Assembly (NCBI GenBank): GCA_900467745.1
Contig: UBQW01000028.1
Coordinates: 56,674-120,673 of the forward strand
Source: Hyphomicrobiales bacterium
GTDB lineage: Bacteria; Pseudomonadota; Alphaproteobacteria; Rhizobiales; Rhizobiaceae
Length of the DNA: 64,000 bases
Direction of reading: 5' to 3'
Of the stretch, positions 40,283 to 48,807 are shown in pieces (position 1 is the first letter of the stretch; every line of letters begins with the position of its first letter). The notes under the pieces were generated by a model. That model worked only from the letters and a program-made list of their open reading frames with translations, was not told where the DNA came from and searched no databases. The position numbers were made by a program, and so were the translations under genes.

Positions 40283-41227
40283 TTATCCGTGGCTCGCGTC
40301 GTTGGGCACCAGCGGCTCCACATCCTTGACCTTGGCGCGGTGGAAAATGAACAGCCCTGCCAGTACGATCACGGCAGCGCCAATCAACGTCTGTCGATCG
40401 GGAAACTCGCCGAAAAACATCCAGCCGAAGATGATCGCCCACAGCAGCAACGTGTACTGAAGCGGGGCCAGCAGCGAGGCAGGTGCAAGCTTCAGCGAGC
40501 GGGTAATCATCAGATGCGCGGAGCACGACACCACGCCGAGCAGTAGTAGCGCCAGCAACTGGCTTGTGCTGAAAGCGCTCCAGCTCCCGACGCTAAGCAC
40601 CGCCCCGACAGCGAGACATCCAAGCGTCTGCAACGTAACCAGCGTGGCGTCAGGCGTGGATCGCAGGACACGACCAAGCACCAGTGTCAACGAGAAGGAA
40701 ATGCTGCCGACGAGACCGAACATCGAGGGCCAGGACAACATCGCAGAAGATGGACGCAGCGCGATGACGACGCCGATGAAGCCGATCAGCACCGCCAGCC
40801 AGCGCCGCCAGCCGATCCGTTCGCCAAGCAGGAAATGCGATAGAGCAGCGACGTAGATCGGACCGGCCATGTAGAAGGTCATGACGTCGGCCAGCGGAAG
40901 ATAGGCGACGGCGGCATAAAATAGCCCGGTGTCAGCGGTAGCGAGGATGACGCGCGCGAGCTGCCATTGCGGCTTCTCCACCCTATAGAGTGCCGCGACC
41001 GGTTGGCGCGACAACATCGGCCCGAGCACGAAAAACGCGCCGAGCGAGCGAACCAGCAGAACCTGACCGACCGAAAAGCTGGCCACGAGCCATTTGCCCA
41101 TAGCGTCGTTAAGGGCGAACATGAAGTCGCCGACGAGCATCAATGCGATACCAACCAACACGGCGTTTCCGCCCGCGACAAGAGCCGCCTGCTTGTTCAT
41201 GATTTTCAAGGCGCTCCGTGACGCCAT
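40283..41227 (-). CDS. DMT-superfamily (EamA) transporter
   Basis: The protein of about 314 residues has ten predicted transmembrane helices in two EamA repeats. The first repeat contains GDFMFALNDAMGKWLVASFSVGQVLLVRS and the second contains LKLAPASLLAPLQYTLLLWAIIFGWMFFGEFPD. DMT proteins export metabolites such as amino acids or purine compounds; the substrate is unknown. Start choice is uncertain: MASRSALK at 41227 has no clear ribosome binding site, and MNKQAALV at 41200 has GGAG 13 bases upstream. It is a single-gene unit. Confidence 0.85.
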   Translation of the reverse strand: MASRSALKIMNKQAALVAGGNAVLVGIALMLVGDFMFALNDAMGKWLVASFSVGQVLLVRSLGAFFVLGPMLSRQPVAALYRVEKPQWQLARVILATADTGLFYAAVAYLPLADVMTFYMAGPIYVAALSHFLLGERIGWRRWLAVLIGFIGVVIALRPSSAMLSWPSMFGLVGSISFSLTLVLGRVLRSTPDATLVTLQTLGCLAVGAVLSVGSWSAFSTSQLLALLLLGVVSCSAHLMITRSLKLAPASLLAPLQYTLLLWAIIFGWMFFGEFPDRQTLIGAAVIVLAGLFIFHRAKVKDVEPLVPNDASHG

Positions 41228-41760
41228 TTTGTGACGCGGTTCTAGGGGCAACGCAGGTACACGGTTCGCCGCACCACGCCGATGCCCAATTGTTCGGCAG
41301 ATGCATAGCCCGGTGGCAAACCCTGTTGCAAGCAAAGAAGCAAATCTTAATGATGCCGCGTTGAGGTGCGTCCACAGGCATTGAACTGTGTTGAATGCCG
41401 CAATAGCTCTGCGTCCGCAAGAAAGCCAGTACTTCGCGTCAAAAGCGGCGGGATCTTAGCTTTCGGGTTCTGAGGGAGCGTTCTCTTGCGAGCAGTGAAA
41501 GCTCTTGGCCGCCAAGCTCTCCACCCTCACCCCTGTGCTTGCCACAGGGGCCAACCACGGCGCTGGCGGGTCGCCGGCGAACAACTTTAGGACAAATCTT
41601 CAAACCGCAGGCAGCCTCAGTTCAGTGCATATCGCCAAATCATTCCGTTTACGCTTAAGGGTTACGTCGATCATTCGGCGATCACAAATCTCGAACTGAT
41701 CTTCAACTAGATGAGCGTTGAAGCTTGCTTAGAAAAGAGTGCCCACCATATAACGCGCGG
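41228..41760. other. Intergenic region with a rhizobial-repeat-like palindrome
   Basis: These 533 bp lie between the divergent EamA and J-domain genes and contain no supported gene. At 41530-41550 the perfect hairpin CCCCTGTG-CTTGC-CACAGGGG sits in the context CCACCCTCAC, which resembles the palindromic intergenic repeats (RIME-like) common in Rhizobium genomes. The remainder shows nothing I recognise. Confidence 0.45.
41530..41550. repeat. Palindrome resembling a rhizobial intergenic repeat
   Basis: Perfect 8-bp arms CCCCTGTG and CACAGGGG flank CTTGC. The flanking words resemble a short element I recall as widespread in rhizobial intergenic DNA. Only one copy is seen in this window, so repeat status rests on recollection, not on this sequence. 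Confidence 0.35.
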
Positions 41761-42366
41761 ATGACAGACTCGAAGATTTTCGTGGGCATTCGGCCTATCC
41801 GCAGTAGCAGCGACAAACCAACCCAGCCGAGTGCGCCCCGGTGCCAGTGGGATGGCTGCGATAGCCCTGGTGTCCAAAGAGCACCGGTCGGGAGCGCCGC
41901 AGAGGGACTTTACCTGTCTTTCTGTGTGAAACATTCAAAGATTTACGCCAAGGGTTACAGTTTCTATCCCAGCCATTCGGACCCCGTCGTCGCGAGGTAC
42001 CAGCTTGACGCAGCTGCGGGTAAAATTGCCACGCGCGGGGTGAGGACCGATCGAGAACACCGCGAGGCTCCACTACCGTCGTCTATCCCGTCGGGATCAG
42101 CGAAATCACTCAGAGCCCGAGGGATAGCGAACAGGTCCCACGCGGCGGCAGCAGCACCGCAGATCAAGCTCAAACCACTTGAGGTCAAGGCGTTCGAAGT
42201 CTTGGGGCTCGAACAGGTTGCAACGTCTGAAGAGATCAAAAGCCGATATAAAGAGCGCCTGAAAGCCGATCATCCCGACGCGAACAGTGGTGACCGCAAA
42301 TCAGAAGATCGCCTGCGGGCGACAATCGAAGCATACCGGATCCTGAAGCTCAACGGTTTTTGCTAG
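41761..42366 (+). CDS. J-domain protein with N-terminal Cys/His motif
   Basis: The 201-residue protein ends in a J domain (residues about 140-200: FEVLGLEQVATSEEIKSRYKERLKADHPDANSGD) with the HPD tripeptide intact, so it should stimulate a DnaK-type ATPase. It lacks the G/F and zinc-finger regions of DnaJ. The N-terminal part has C-x4-C-x21-C-x2-H (CQWDGCDSPG then FCVKH), a likely small zinc site known from a family of rhizobial J-domain proteins of unknown role. The start at MTDSKIF is the best ATG. It is a single-gene unit. Confidence 0.8.
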   Translation: MTDSKIFVGIRPIRSSSDKPTQPSAPRCQWDGCDSPGVQRAPVGSAAEGLYLSFCVKHSKIYAKGYSFYPSHSDPVVARYQLDAAAGKIATRGVRTDREHREAPLPSSIPSGSAKSLRARGIANRSHAAAAAPQIKLKPLEVKAFEVLGLEQVATSEEIKSRYKERLKADHPDANSGDRKSEDRLRATIEAYRILKLNGFC

Positions 42367-42780
42367 AGGGCAGTCGTGTCCAGGGCCGGTGCTTTGGAGG
42401 ATGCCTGTATGGGAAATAAGGCGGATCAGCAACATTTGAGCAGATTGTGCAGGGATGAGGTTGCGTTGTAAGGGACCGTCCGAAGCGCCGGGCCTGCCTG
42501 CGGACGTCGATCCGGAAATCAGGCTTCCGATCCCCGGCGTCTGTTTGTGATTATTCGCGCATCTTTTCGTCGGGATCAAAGTTGGTTTCCGCAAGCCGAG
42601 TGAAGACTTTCGCGGGATACATCGGCCCATATCGCGAAAAGCGAAAAGAGGGGCTCGAGAAAAAGATATTCACCATCGAACGCGCCCACATGGTTAACGC
42701 TTCGTTAACCATGTGGGCGCTAGAAATTATTGATCATCCCGCCGACATCAGGTGGGTGCCCGCTAAGCGTCGGCCTGCAG
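42367..42780. other. Leader/promoter region of the autotransporter gene
   Basis: These 414 bp contain no supported gene. The outstanding element is a perfect 39-base inverted repeat at 42682-42720. The AT-rich bases TAGAAATTATTGATC follow it directly and may be part of the promoter or leader. Confidence 0.45.
42682..42720. repeat. Perfect 18-bp-arm inverted repeat
   Basis: GCGCCCACATGGTTAACG is followed by CTT and then by its exact reverse complement. The second arm ends 60 bases before the autotransporter start. There is no T run on either side, so it is not a standard terminator. As RNA it would form a very stable hairpin in the leader; as DNA it could be a dimer-binding site. Confidence 0.85.
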
Positions 42781-45700
42781 ATGAAACAACTACTCCCGGC
42801 GTTCTATCGCCGTCTAGGCTTGTTTACGGCACTGGCGTCCATCGCGCTGCCCGCGCATGGCTTCGCTCAATCGGCCTGGTCCGGGGCAACAGACAACGAT
42901 TTCAGTAACGCGGCGAATTGGACCCCAACGGCGCCCGACGCCAACGATACAGCACACGTCGACGCGGGGTCTCCACAAGTTTCCAATGATGCGACCGTCG
43001 GTCATCTGGACGTGAATGGCGGCAACGTCACCATCAGCAATACCGGCGTTTTGACCAGCACGAATGGCACGACGATCACGTCAGGCAGCGTCAGCATCAA
43101 CAGCGGTGGCGTGATGAACTCGGACGTCAGTCTCGATGGCGGCAGCTTGTCCCTCGATGGCCAACTCAACGGACAGCTCAATCTCAACAATGGCAATGTC
43201 TCAGTCAACGGCACGCTCGGCAGTGCCATTGTCGCAACAGGAACCACACTCACGAACAACGGCACCACAGGCCAGGTCAACGTCTCCACCGGCGCAACGC
43301 TCGTCAACAATGGCGCAGCGACCATCGACGCGGTGACAAACGCGGGCACGACGTCAAATGCGGGAACCGTTGGCAGCGTCACAAACACTGCAGGCAGTTT
43401 CACAAACGATGGCACCGTGACGGGAAAAACGACCGTCTCGGGCGGAACAGTCACGAATAACTTCGTCATCACCGACGCCGATGTCGCCGCGGCCGCAACC
43501 TTCGTCAACAATAGTGGGGCCACCGCCGCAACGGTCACGAATGCCGGCACAGCGTCCAATGCCGGTACAGTCGCAAGCCTCACCAACACGGCAGGCAGCT
43601 TCACCAACAATGCCGGCGGCACTATAACCGGGAAGACCATTGTCGAAGGCGGAACGGTTACCAACAATTTCGTTATCACCGACGCTGATGTCGCCGCGGC
43701 AGCAGCCTTCGTCAACAACACCGGCGCCACCGCCGGCGCCATCACAAACGCCGGGACCACCACCAATGCCGGGACGATCGCCTCCGTGCAGAACGACGCC
43801 GGGACGTTCACCAACAATTTTGGCGGAACTGTTACCGGTGACACGAACATCGCCGGCGGCAGCGTCACCAACAATGCCAGCCTCAATAGCGTCGATGTCG
43901 GCACAGCCGGCACGTTCACCAACACCAGCGGGGCCACCGCAGGCGCTGTCACCAATGCCGGCACGGCATCCAATGCCGGCACCACCGCGAGCCTGACCAA
44001 CACCGCCGGCAGCTTCACCAACAATGCCGGCGGCACGATTACAGGAACAACCACCGTCAAAAGCGGAACGGTGACGAACAACTTTGTCATCACCAATGCT
44101 GATGTCGCTGCCACGGCAGCCTTCGTCAACAACACCGGCGCGACAGCCGGCGTCGTTACAAATGCCGGGACGGTCATTAATGCCGGAACGATCGCCTCCG
44201 TCCGGAACGACGGCGGGACATTCACCAATAATGCGGGTGGAGCAGTTACGGGCGCAACGACAGTGGCCGGAGGCAGCGTCGTCAACAATGCGACATTGGC
44301 GAATGTCGAAGTGGGCGCTGCCGGCACCTTCGTCAACAACAGCGGCGCAACGGCCGCTACCGTGACGAATTCAGGAATGGTTGCAAACGACGGAACGATT
44401 GCAGCACTCCAGAACAATGCCGGGACATTCTCCAACACCGGTACGATTTCAGGCGCGGCAACTGTTTTCGGCGGCTCGCTCGTCAACGATGGCACCATAT
44501 CGGGCGCCGTCAGCATAGACGACGGCGGCCTTCTCTCAGGTAGCGGCACTGTCGGCGGCATCCTAGTGAATGCAGGCGGCGTATTGGCGCCAGGGCCAGG
44601 GATTGCAACGCTTGGCGTCAATGGGGACGTAACATTCGCCGCCGGATCCACCTACCAGGTCGACATTGCGACGGGAGGCGTCTCCGACAAGGTCGATGCC
44701 ACGGGAGCCGTTTCCATCCAGGGCGGAACGCTTGCCGTCAAGGCAGCGACCGGCAATTACGCCGCAGCAACCAGCTACACGATCCTGACCGGCGGCAGCA
44801 TTGCGGGTACGTTCGACACTGTGACAAGCGACTTCGCCTTTCTGTCGCCAACCCTGACATACGACGTCACCACCATCGACATGCGACTGGACCGCAATAG
44901 CGTCCAATTCGCTGATGTGGCAAATACGGCAAATGGCCGGGCTGCCGCTGCGGCCGTCGAACAGATGGGATCGGGCCGTGTGGTCTACGACGCGGTTCTG
45001 TCGCTTGATTCCGCCACGGCCGCGAGTGCCTTTGCGCAGCTGAGCGGCGAAGCCCATGCCTCTGTCAAAAGCGCGTTGCTATGGCAAGGCCGCTTTCCGC
45101 GGGAAGCGATTCTCGACGAGATCGCCTGGGGGCCGCACCAGCGGGAGACCGACGTCACCTTCTGGACCTCAGGACTTCTGTCGTCCAACGTCCTGTCGGG
45201 AGGAAACAACGCAGCCGGGATCGACACCCGCGTCGACGGCGCCCTGTTCGGGGCCGATGCACCAGTGTCCGATCACTGGCGTGTCGGCGGTGTGGTCGGC
45301 TTTGGTCAACAATCGTTCGCCCAGGTCGACGCAAACTCCTATTACGCCGGGCTTTACGCCATGGGCGATATCGGCCCGGTGCAACTCGCCGGAGGCGCCA
45401 TCTACGCACACAATGACGCATCCACGCAGCGCGATATCGCATTCGGCACATTTACGGACCACCTATCGGCAAACTATGCGAGCGCCACCAGCCAGGTCTT
45501 TGCCGATCTTTCATGGACTTACGAGTGGGACGCGCTCAAAGTTCAACCCTTCGCAAGTCTCGCCTACATCAATCTCGACACTGATAGCTTTGAGGAGAAG
45601 GGTGGCGACGCCGCACTCTCTGCAGCCGGCGCAAACGCCGCAATCACCTCTTCGACGGTTGGATTGCGCTGGGCTATGGACTGGCCGGAGAACGAATTGC

Positions 45701-45954
45701 CCCTCTCCGTTTCCGGATTGCTGGGCTGGCGGCATATCGCAGGCGATGTAACGCCATACTCGCGTATGGCGTTTTCTGGTGGCTCGCCCTTTATAATCGA
45801 AGGTACCGAGATGCCCCGCGATTCCGTCGTGGCGGAGATCGGCGTCTCCGCGAAGCTTTCAAAGTCGGCGCGGCTGACGCTGAACTACGCCGGCGAATTC
45901 GGCAAAGGCCTGCGCTCCAACGCCATCCAGATGAACCTCGTAACGAGTTTCTAG
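42781..45954 (+). CDS. Autotransporter with repetitive passenger and C-terminal beta-barrel
   Basis: The 1057-residue protein has a signal peptide of about 30 residues (ending HGFAQ) and an autotransporter-type opening WSGATDNDFSNAANW. A long Thr/Asn/Ala/Gly-rich passenger (about 60-650) follows, mostly made of 69-residue repeats that should form a beta-helix. After a linker (about 650-780) comes an outer-membrane beta-barrel from about residue 790, containing FWTSGLLSSN, YYAGLYAMG and GLRWAMDW and ending in the barrel-type terminal phenylalanine (LVTSF). It is probably displayed on or released from the surface and may take part in adhesion or biofilm formation. It is monocistronic, behind a perfect inverted repeat. 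Confidence 0.92.
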   Translation: MKQLLPAFYRRLGLFTALASIALPAHGFAQSAWSGATDNDFSNAANWTPTAPDANDTAHVDAGSPQVSNDATVGHLDVNGGNVTISNTGVLTSTNGTTITSGSVSINSGGVMNSDVSLDGGSLSLDGQLNGQLNLNNGNVSVNGTLGSAIVATGTTLTNNGTTGQVNVSTGATLVNNGAATIDAVTNAGTTSNAGTVGSVTNTAGSFTNDGTVTGKTTVSGGTVTNNFVITDADVAAAATFVNNSGATAATVTNAGTASNAGTVASLTNTAGSFTNNAGGTITGKTIVEGGTVTNNFVITDADVAAAAAFVNNTGATAGAITNAGTTTNAGTIASVQNDAGTFTNNFGGTVTGDTNIAGGSVTNNASLNSVDVGTAGTFTNTSGATAGAVTNAGTASNAGTTASLTNTAGSFTNNAGGTITGTTTVKSGTVTNNFVITNADVAATAAFVNNTGATAGVVTNAGTVINAGTIASVRNDGGTFTNNAGGAVTGATTVAGGSVVNNATLANVEVGAAGTFVNNSGATAATVTNSGMVANDGTIAALQNNAGTFSNTGTISGAATVFGGSLVNDGTISGAVSIDDGGLLSGSGTVGGILVNAGGVLAPGPGIATLGVNGDVTFAAGSTYQVDIATGGVSDKVDATGAVSIQGGTLAVKAATGNYAAATSYTILTGGSIAGTFDTVTSDFAFLSPTLTYDVTTIDMRLDRNSVQFADVANTANGRAAAAAVEQMGSGRVVYDAVLSLDSATAASAFAQLSGEAHASVKSALLWQGRFPREAILDEIAWGPHQRETDVTFWTSGLLSSNVLSGGNNAAGIDTRVDGALFGADAPVSDHWRVGGVVGFGQQSFAQVDANSYYAGLYAMGDIGPVQLAGGAIYAHNDASTQRDIAFGTFTDHLSANYASATSQVFADLSWTYEWDALKVQPFASLAYINLDTDSFEEKGGDAALSAAGANAAITSSTVGLRWAMDWPENELPLSVSGLLGWRHIAGDVTPYSRMAFSGGSPFIIEGTEMPRDSVVAEIGVSAKLSKSARLTLNYAGEFGKGLRSNAIQMNLVTSF
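43243..44478 (+). repeat. In-frame 207-bp tandem repeat in the autotransporter passenger
   Basis: The codons for GGTVTNN-type turns start at 43450, 43657, 43864, 44071 and 44278, exactly 207 bp (69 residues) apart. A degenerate unit precedes at about 43243 and a shortened one follows (201 bp). The units share SFTNNAGGTITG, NFVIT(D/N)ADVAA and VNN(T/S)GATA words but differ at many third positions, so they are diverged duplications under protein-level selection. Confidence 0.85.
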
Positions 45955-46089
45955 GCTGTGCCGCCGCGATGGCCAGCAACCGCCTGAAGCGCTGAGGATA
46001 CTTATCCCGTTATCGTATTAACGACGCGGAACCAAGCTGCGCATGCATCGGCATGAGCGGCACAAACAAACACGCGCAATCCTCACCTA

Positions 46090-46107
46090 ATTTAACGCAT
46101 ATCGATT
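46090..46107 (+). promoter_or_regulatory. Candidate LacI-type site before the ribose-type importer
   Basis: ATTTAACGCATATCGATT matches the reverse complement of the LacI-gene operator region (ATTTGACGCATTTCAATC) at 14 of 18 positions. It lies 115 bases before the binding protein start, in the 267-bp spacer after the autotransporter. A TTGACG hexamer follows at 46114-46119. Confidence 0.45.
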
Positions 46108-46221
46108 TTAAAGTTGACGCGCGGAAAGTTTAATGATGAATAGGCGACGTCGGTTGGCTCAGGAGGCGGCCAGGTCCGGCGGTCCCAAGCACAAGCCTCG
46201 ATAGGTTTCCGGGAGGAAAAA

Positions 46222-47115
46222 TTGATTATTTCTCGCATCGCAAAGTCGCTGCTCGTTTCCGCCGCTTTCACGCTCGCCGCCGTTACCGCGCAGGCAGAAG
46301 GCATTGGCGCGTCGCTGCTGACGCAGCAGCATCCTTTCTACAACGAGCTCGCAAAGGCGATCACCGCTGAAGCCAAGGCCAAGAACGTCTCGGTCGAGAT
46401 CGCGATCGCCAATCAGGATCTGAACAAGCAGCTTGCCGACATCGAAGACTTCATCGTCAAGGGCGTGGACGTCATCATCATGTCGCCAGTCGACAGCAAG
46501 GGCGCGCTCGCAGCCGTCGCCCGCGCTGAGGCAGCAGGCATCAAGGTTATCACTGTCGACGTTCCGGTCGAAGGCGCCAAGGTTTCATCCTACATCGGCA
46601 CCGACAACTACGCCGGTGGCGTCAAGGCCGGCGAACTGATGGCTGAGCAGCTCGGCGGCAAGGGCAATGTCGCGATCATCGACTATCCGCTGGTCCAGTC
46701 GGTCGTGAACCGCGTCAACGGCTTCAAGGAAGCCATTGCCAAGCACCCTGACATCAAGATCGTGTCGATCCAGACCGGCATCACCCGCGCCGAGGCTCTG
46801 GCCGTCGCGCAGAACATGTTACAGGCAAACCCCGACATCAACGGCATCTTCGGCTTCGGTGACGACGCGGCTCTTGCTGCAGCGGTTGCGGTCAAGTCCT
46901 CCGGCCTCACTGGCAAGGTCAAGGTCATCGGCTTCGACGGCATGCCTGAGGCGATCAAGGCGGTCGACAGCGATCCTGACATGGTCGGCGTCATCCAGCA
47001 GTTCCCGGACCAGATGGGCAAGCTCGCCGTCGATACCGCGCTGGACCTCAAGGCCGGCAAAGACGTGCCTGCTGAGCAGCCGATCGTCCCCGGCGTCTAC
47101 GTCAAGAAGCAGTAA
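46222..47115 (+). CDS. Sugar/polyol ABC transporter substrate-binding protein (ribose type)
   Basis: The 297-residue precursor starts with TTG, five bases after GGAGG; no ATG is placed as well. It has a signal peptide of about 25 residues (ending AQAEG) and the RbsB/family-2 binding pattern: LLTQQHPFYNELAKAI near residue 33, VIIMSPVDSKG near 90, DVPVEGAKVSSYIGTDNY near 115 and GFGDDAALAAAVAVK near 210. It is the first gene of an operon with ATPase, permease, tagatose kinase and a GatZ-like gene. A ketohexose or hexitol such as tagatose, altritol or galactitol is the likely ligand. Confidence 0.9.
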   Translation: MIISRIAKSLLVSAAFTLAAVTAQAEGIGASLLTQQHPFYNELAKAITAEAKAKNVSVEIAIANQDLNKQLADIEDFIVKGVDVIIMSPVDSKGALAAVARAEAAGIKVITVDVPVEGAKVSSYIGTDNYAGGVKAGELMAEQLGGKGNVAIIDYPLVQSVVNRVNGFKEAIAKHPDIKIVSIQTGITRAEALAVAQNMLQANPDINGIFGFGDDAALAAAVAVKSSGLTGKVKVIGFDGMPEAIKAVDSDPDMVGVIQQFPDQMGKLAVDTALDLKAGKDVPAEQPIVPGVYVKKQ

Positions 47116-47130
47116 AGTCCTCCCAAGGCG

Positions 47131-47210
47131 CACTGTGCGAAGGTCCCAAGTCTCGCACAGTGACCGCTCCTTCCGGCGGCCGGGTTCTTTTGAAGGGCTG
47201 GCCGCCGGAA
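47131..47210 (+). other. Two tandem stem-loops after the binding-protein gene
   Basis: The first stem is 10 bp and perfect (CACTGTGCGA with TCGCACAGTG, 47131-47162). The second is 11 bp and perfect (TTCCGGCGGCC with GGCCGCCGGAA, 47171-47210), extendable by a wobble and a GC pair. No T run follows. They occupy the 174-bp spacer before the ATPase gene and probably stabilise the binding protein mRNA. Confidence 0.7.
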
Positions 47211-47289
47211 AGCAGCGATATCCTCGCGACAAGTCAGAGCGCCCCACGCATCTGCCCGATGCCTGCGGCTCTTGGTGAAAGGTGACGCC

Positions 47290-48807
47290 ATGCAAAGCTG
47301 CGGCGACAACGCGATCCTAGAGATCAAGGACATTACGAAAGTCTTCGGTGCGGTGACCGCGTTGAAGAACATGCAGCTGAAGGTTCGGCCCGGCAGGGTT
47401 CACACGATCCTCGGTGAAAACGGCGCCGGAAAATCGACGCTGATGAAGATCCTCGCCGGTGTCTACCAGCCGACATCGGGCTCGATCCTTCTCGACGGCA
47501 AGCCCTATGCGCCAGCCAACCCGCAGGACGCGGCGGCAGCGGGCCTGACGATCGTCTTCCAGGAACTCAGCCTCTGCAACAATTTGAGCGTCGCCGAGAA
47601 TATTCTCGCGACCCGCGAGCCGACAAGGGCCGGTTTCATCAACGACAAGGCACTCGTGCGCCAGGCCGCGGCGATCGTCGCCGATCTGAAGCTGCCGATA
47701 TCCGTCCAGGAGCGCGTCGGCGACCTGTCGATCGCCCAGCGCCAGCTGGTAGAGATCGCCAAGGGGCTGAGCATCGACGCCAAGGTCGTTATCCTCGACG
47801 AGCCGACGTCCTCGCTCAGCGACAGCGAAGCCGAGATCCTTTTCGAGATCATCGCGCAACTGAAAGCGCGCGGCGTGGCCGTAATCTACATCTCGCACCG
47901 CATGGAAGAGATCATGCGGCTAAGCGACGACATCACCGTCGTGCGCGACGGCAGCTACATCACCACGCGCGATAAGTCCGAAGCCACGATCGACGAGCTG
48001 ATCGCCCTGATGGTCGGCCGCGACATGAATGAGATTTACCCTCCGCGCGACGTGCCGGCTCCAGCGCTTGACGAAAAGCCGGTGCTGGCAGTGAGCGGGC
48101 TTTCCAGCCACGACGAGTTTGAGGATATCTCCTTCGATGTGCGCCCGGGCGAGATCCTCGGCTTCTTCGGCCTGATCGGTTCCGGCCGTTCGGAGGTGAT
48201 GAAGACCCTCTTCGGCATGACGCAGCCGACATCGGGCACCATCTCGATCGACGGTAGCGCGGTAACGATCACCTCCCCCGTCGATGCCATTAAGCGGCGT
48301 ATCGGCTTCGTCACCGAGAACCGCAAAGAAGAGGGGCTGGTGCTCAGCCACAGCGTCGAGAGTAACATCTCGATGGTGGCGCTGGACAACTATTCCAGCC
48401 CCTTCGGCTTCCTCAAGCGCCGCCGCGAACGCGACGACGCGAAGGTGGAAGTCGGCCGGCTAGCCATCAAGACGGCGTCGCTCGAGACCTCGGCGGGATC
48501 ACTGTCCGGCGGCAACCAGCAGAAGATCGTGTTGGCAAAGTGGCTGCTGACCAAGCCGAGGATCCTCATCCTCGACGAGCCGACACGCGGCGTCGATGTC
48601 GGCGCCAAGTTTGAAATTTACAAGATCATCCGCCAGCTGGCGGCGGAAGGCACGGCAATCCTGCTGGTGTCGTCCGAACTTCCCGAAGTCATCGGCATGA
48701 GCGACCGCGCCGTCGTCATGAGCGAAGGGCGGGCCACCGCCATCGTTGCCGGCGATCAGATGACACCGGAGAAGATCATGAGCTTTGCTACGGGATTTGT
48801 ATCATGA
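47290..48807 (+). CDS. Sugar ABC transporter ATP-binding protein (RbsA type, two domains)
   Basis: The 505-residue protein holds two ABC domains. The first has Walker A GENGAGKST near residue 37, signature LSIAQRQLVEIAKGL and LDEPTSSLS. The second has a degenerate Walker A (LIGSGRSEVMKT near 290), the signature LSGGNQQKIVLAKWL and LDEPTRGVDVG. This is the normal RbsA/XylG pattern, where the second site is weakly catalytic. The ATG at 47290 has AAGGTG upstream. Its stop overlaps the permease start (ATGA). Confidence 0.94.
   Translation: MQSCGDNAILEIKDITKVFGAVTALKNMQLKVRPGRVHTILGENGAGKSTLMKILAGVYQPTSGSILLDGKPYAPANPQDAAAAGLTIVFQELSLCNNLSVAENILATREPTRAGFINDKALVRQAAAIVADLKLPISVQERVGDLSIAQRQLVEIAKGLSIDAKVVILDEPTSSLSDSEAEILFEIIAQLKARGVAVIYISHRMEEIMRLSDDITVVRDGSYITTRDKSEATIDELIALMVGRDMNEIYPPRDVPAPALDEKPVLAVSGLSSHDEFEDISFDVRPGEILGFFGLIGSGRSEVMKTLFGMTQPTSGTISIDGSAVTITSPVDAIKRRIGFVTENRKEEGLVLSHSVESNISMVALDNYSSPFGFLKRRRERDDAKVEVGRLAIKTASLETSAGSLSGGNQQKIVLAKWLLTKPRILILDEPTRGVDVGAKFEIYKIIRQLAAEGTAILLVSSELPEVIGMSDRAVVMSEGRATAIVAGDQMTPEKIMSFATGFVS

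Noticed and set aside
42682..42720. Treating the perfect inverted repeat as the terminator of the J-domain gene
   Set aside because: It lies over 300 bases after that gene's stop and has no T tract on either strand.
43002..44651. A 549-codon open frame on the minus strand opposite the autotransporter repeats
   Set aside because: It merely mirrors the repeat codons, giving monotonous Pro/Val/Leu/Thr sequence with no signal peptide, domain or ribosome binding site.
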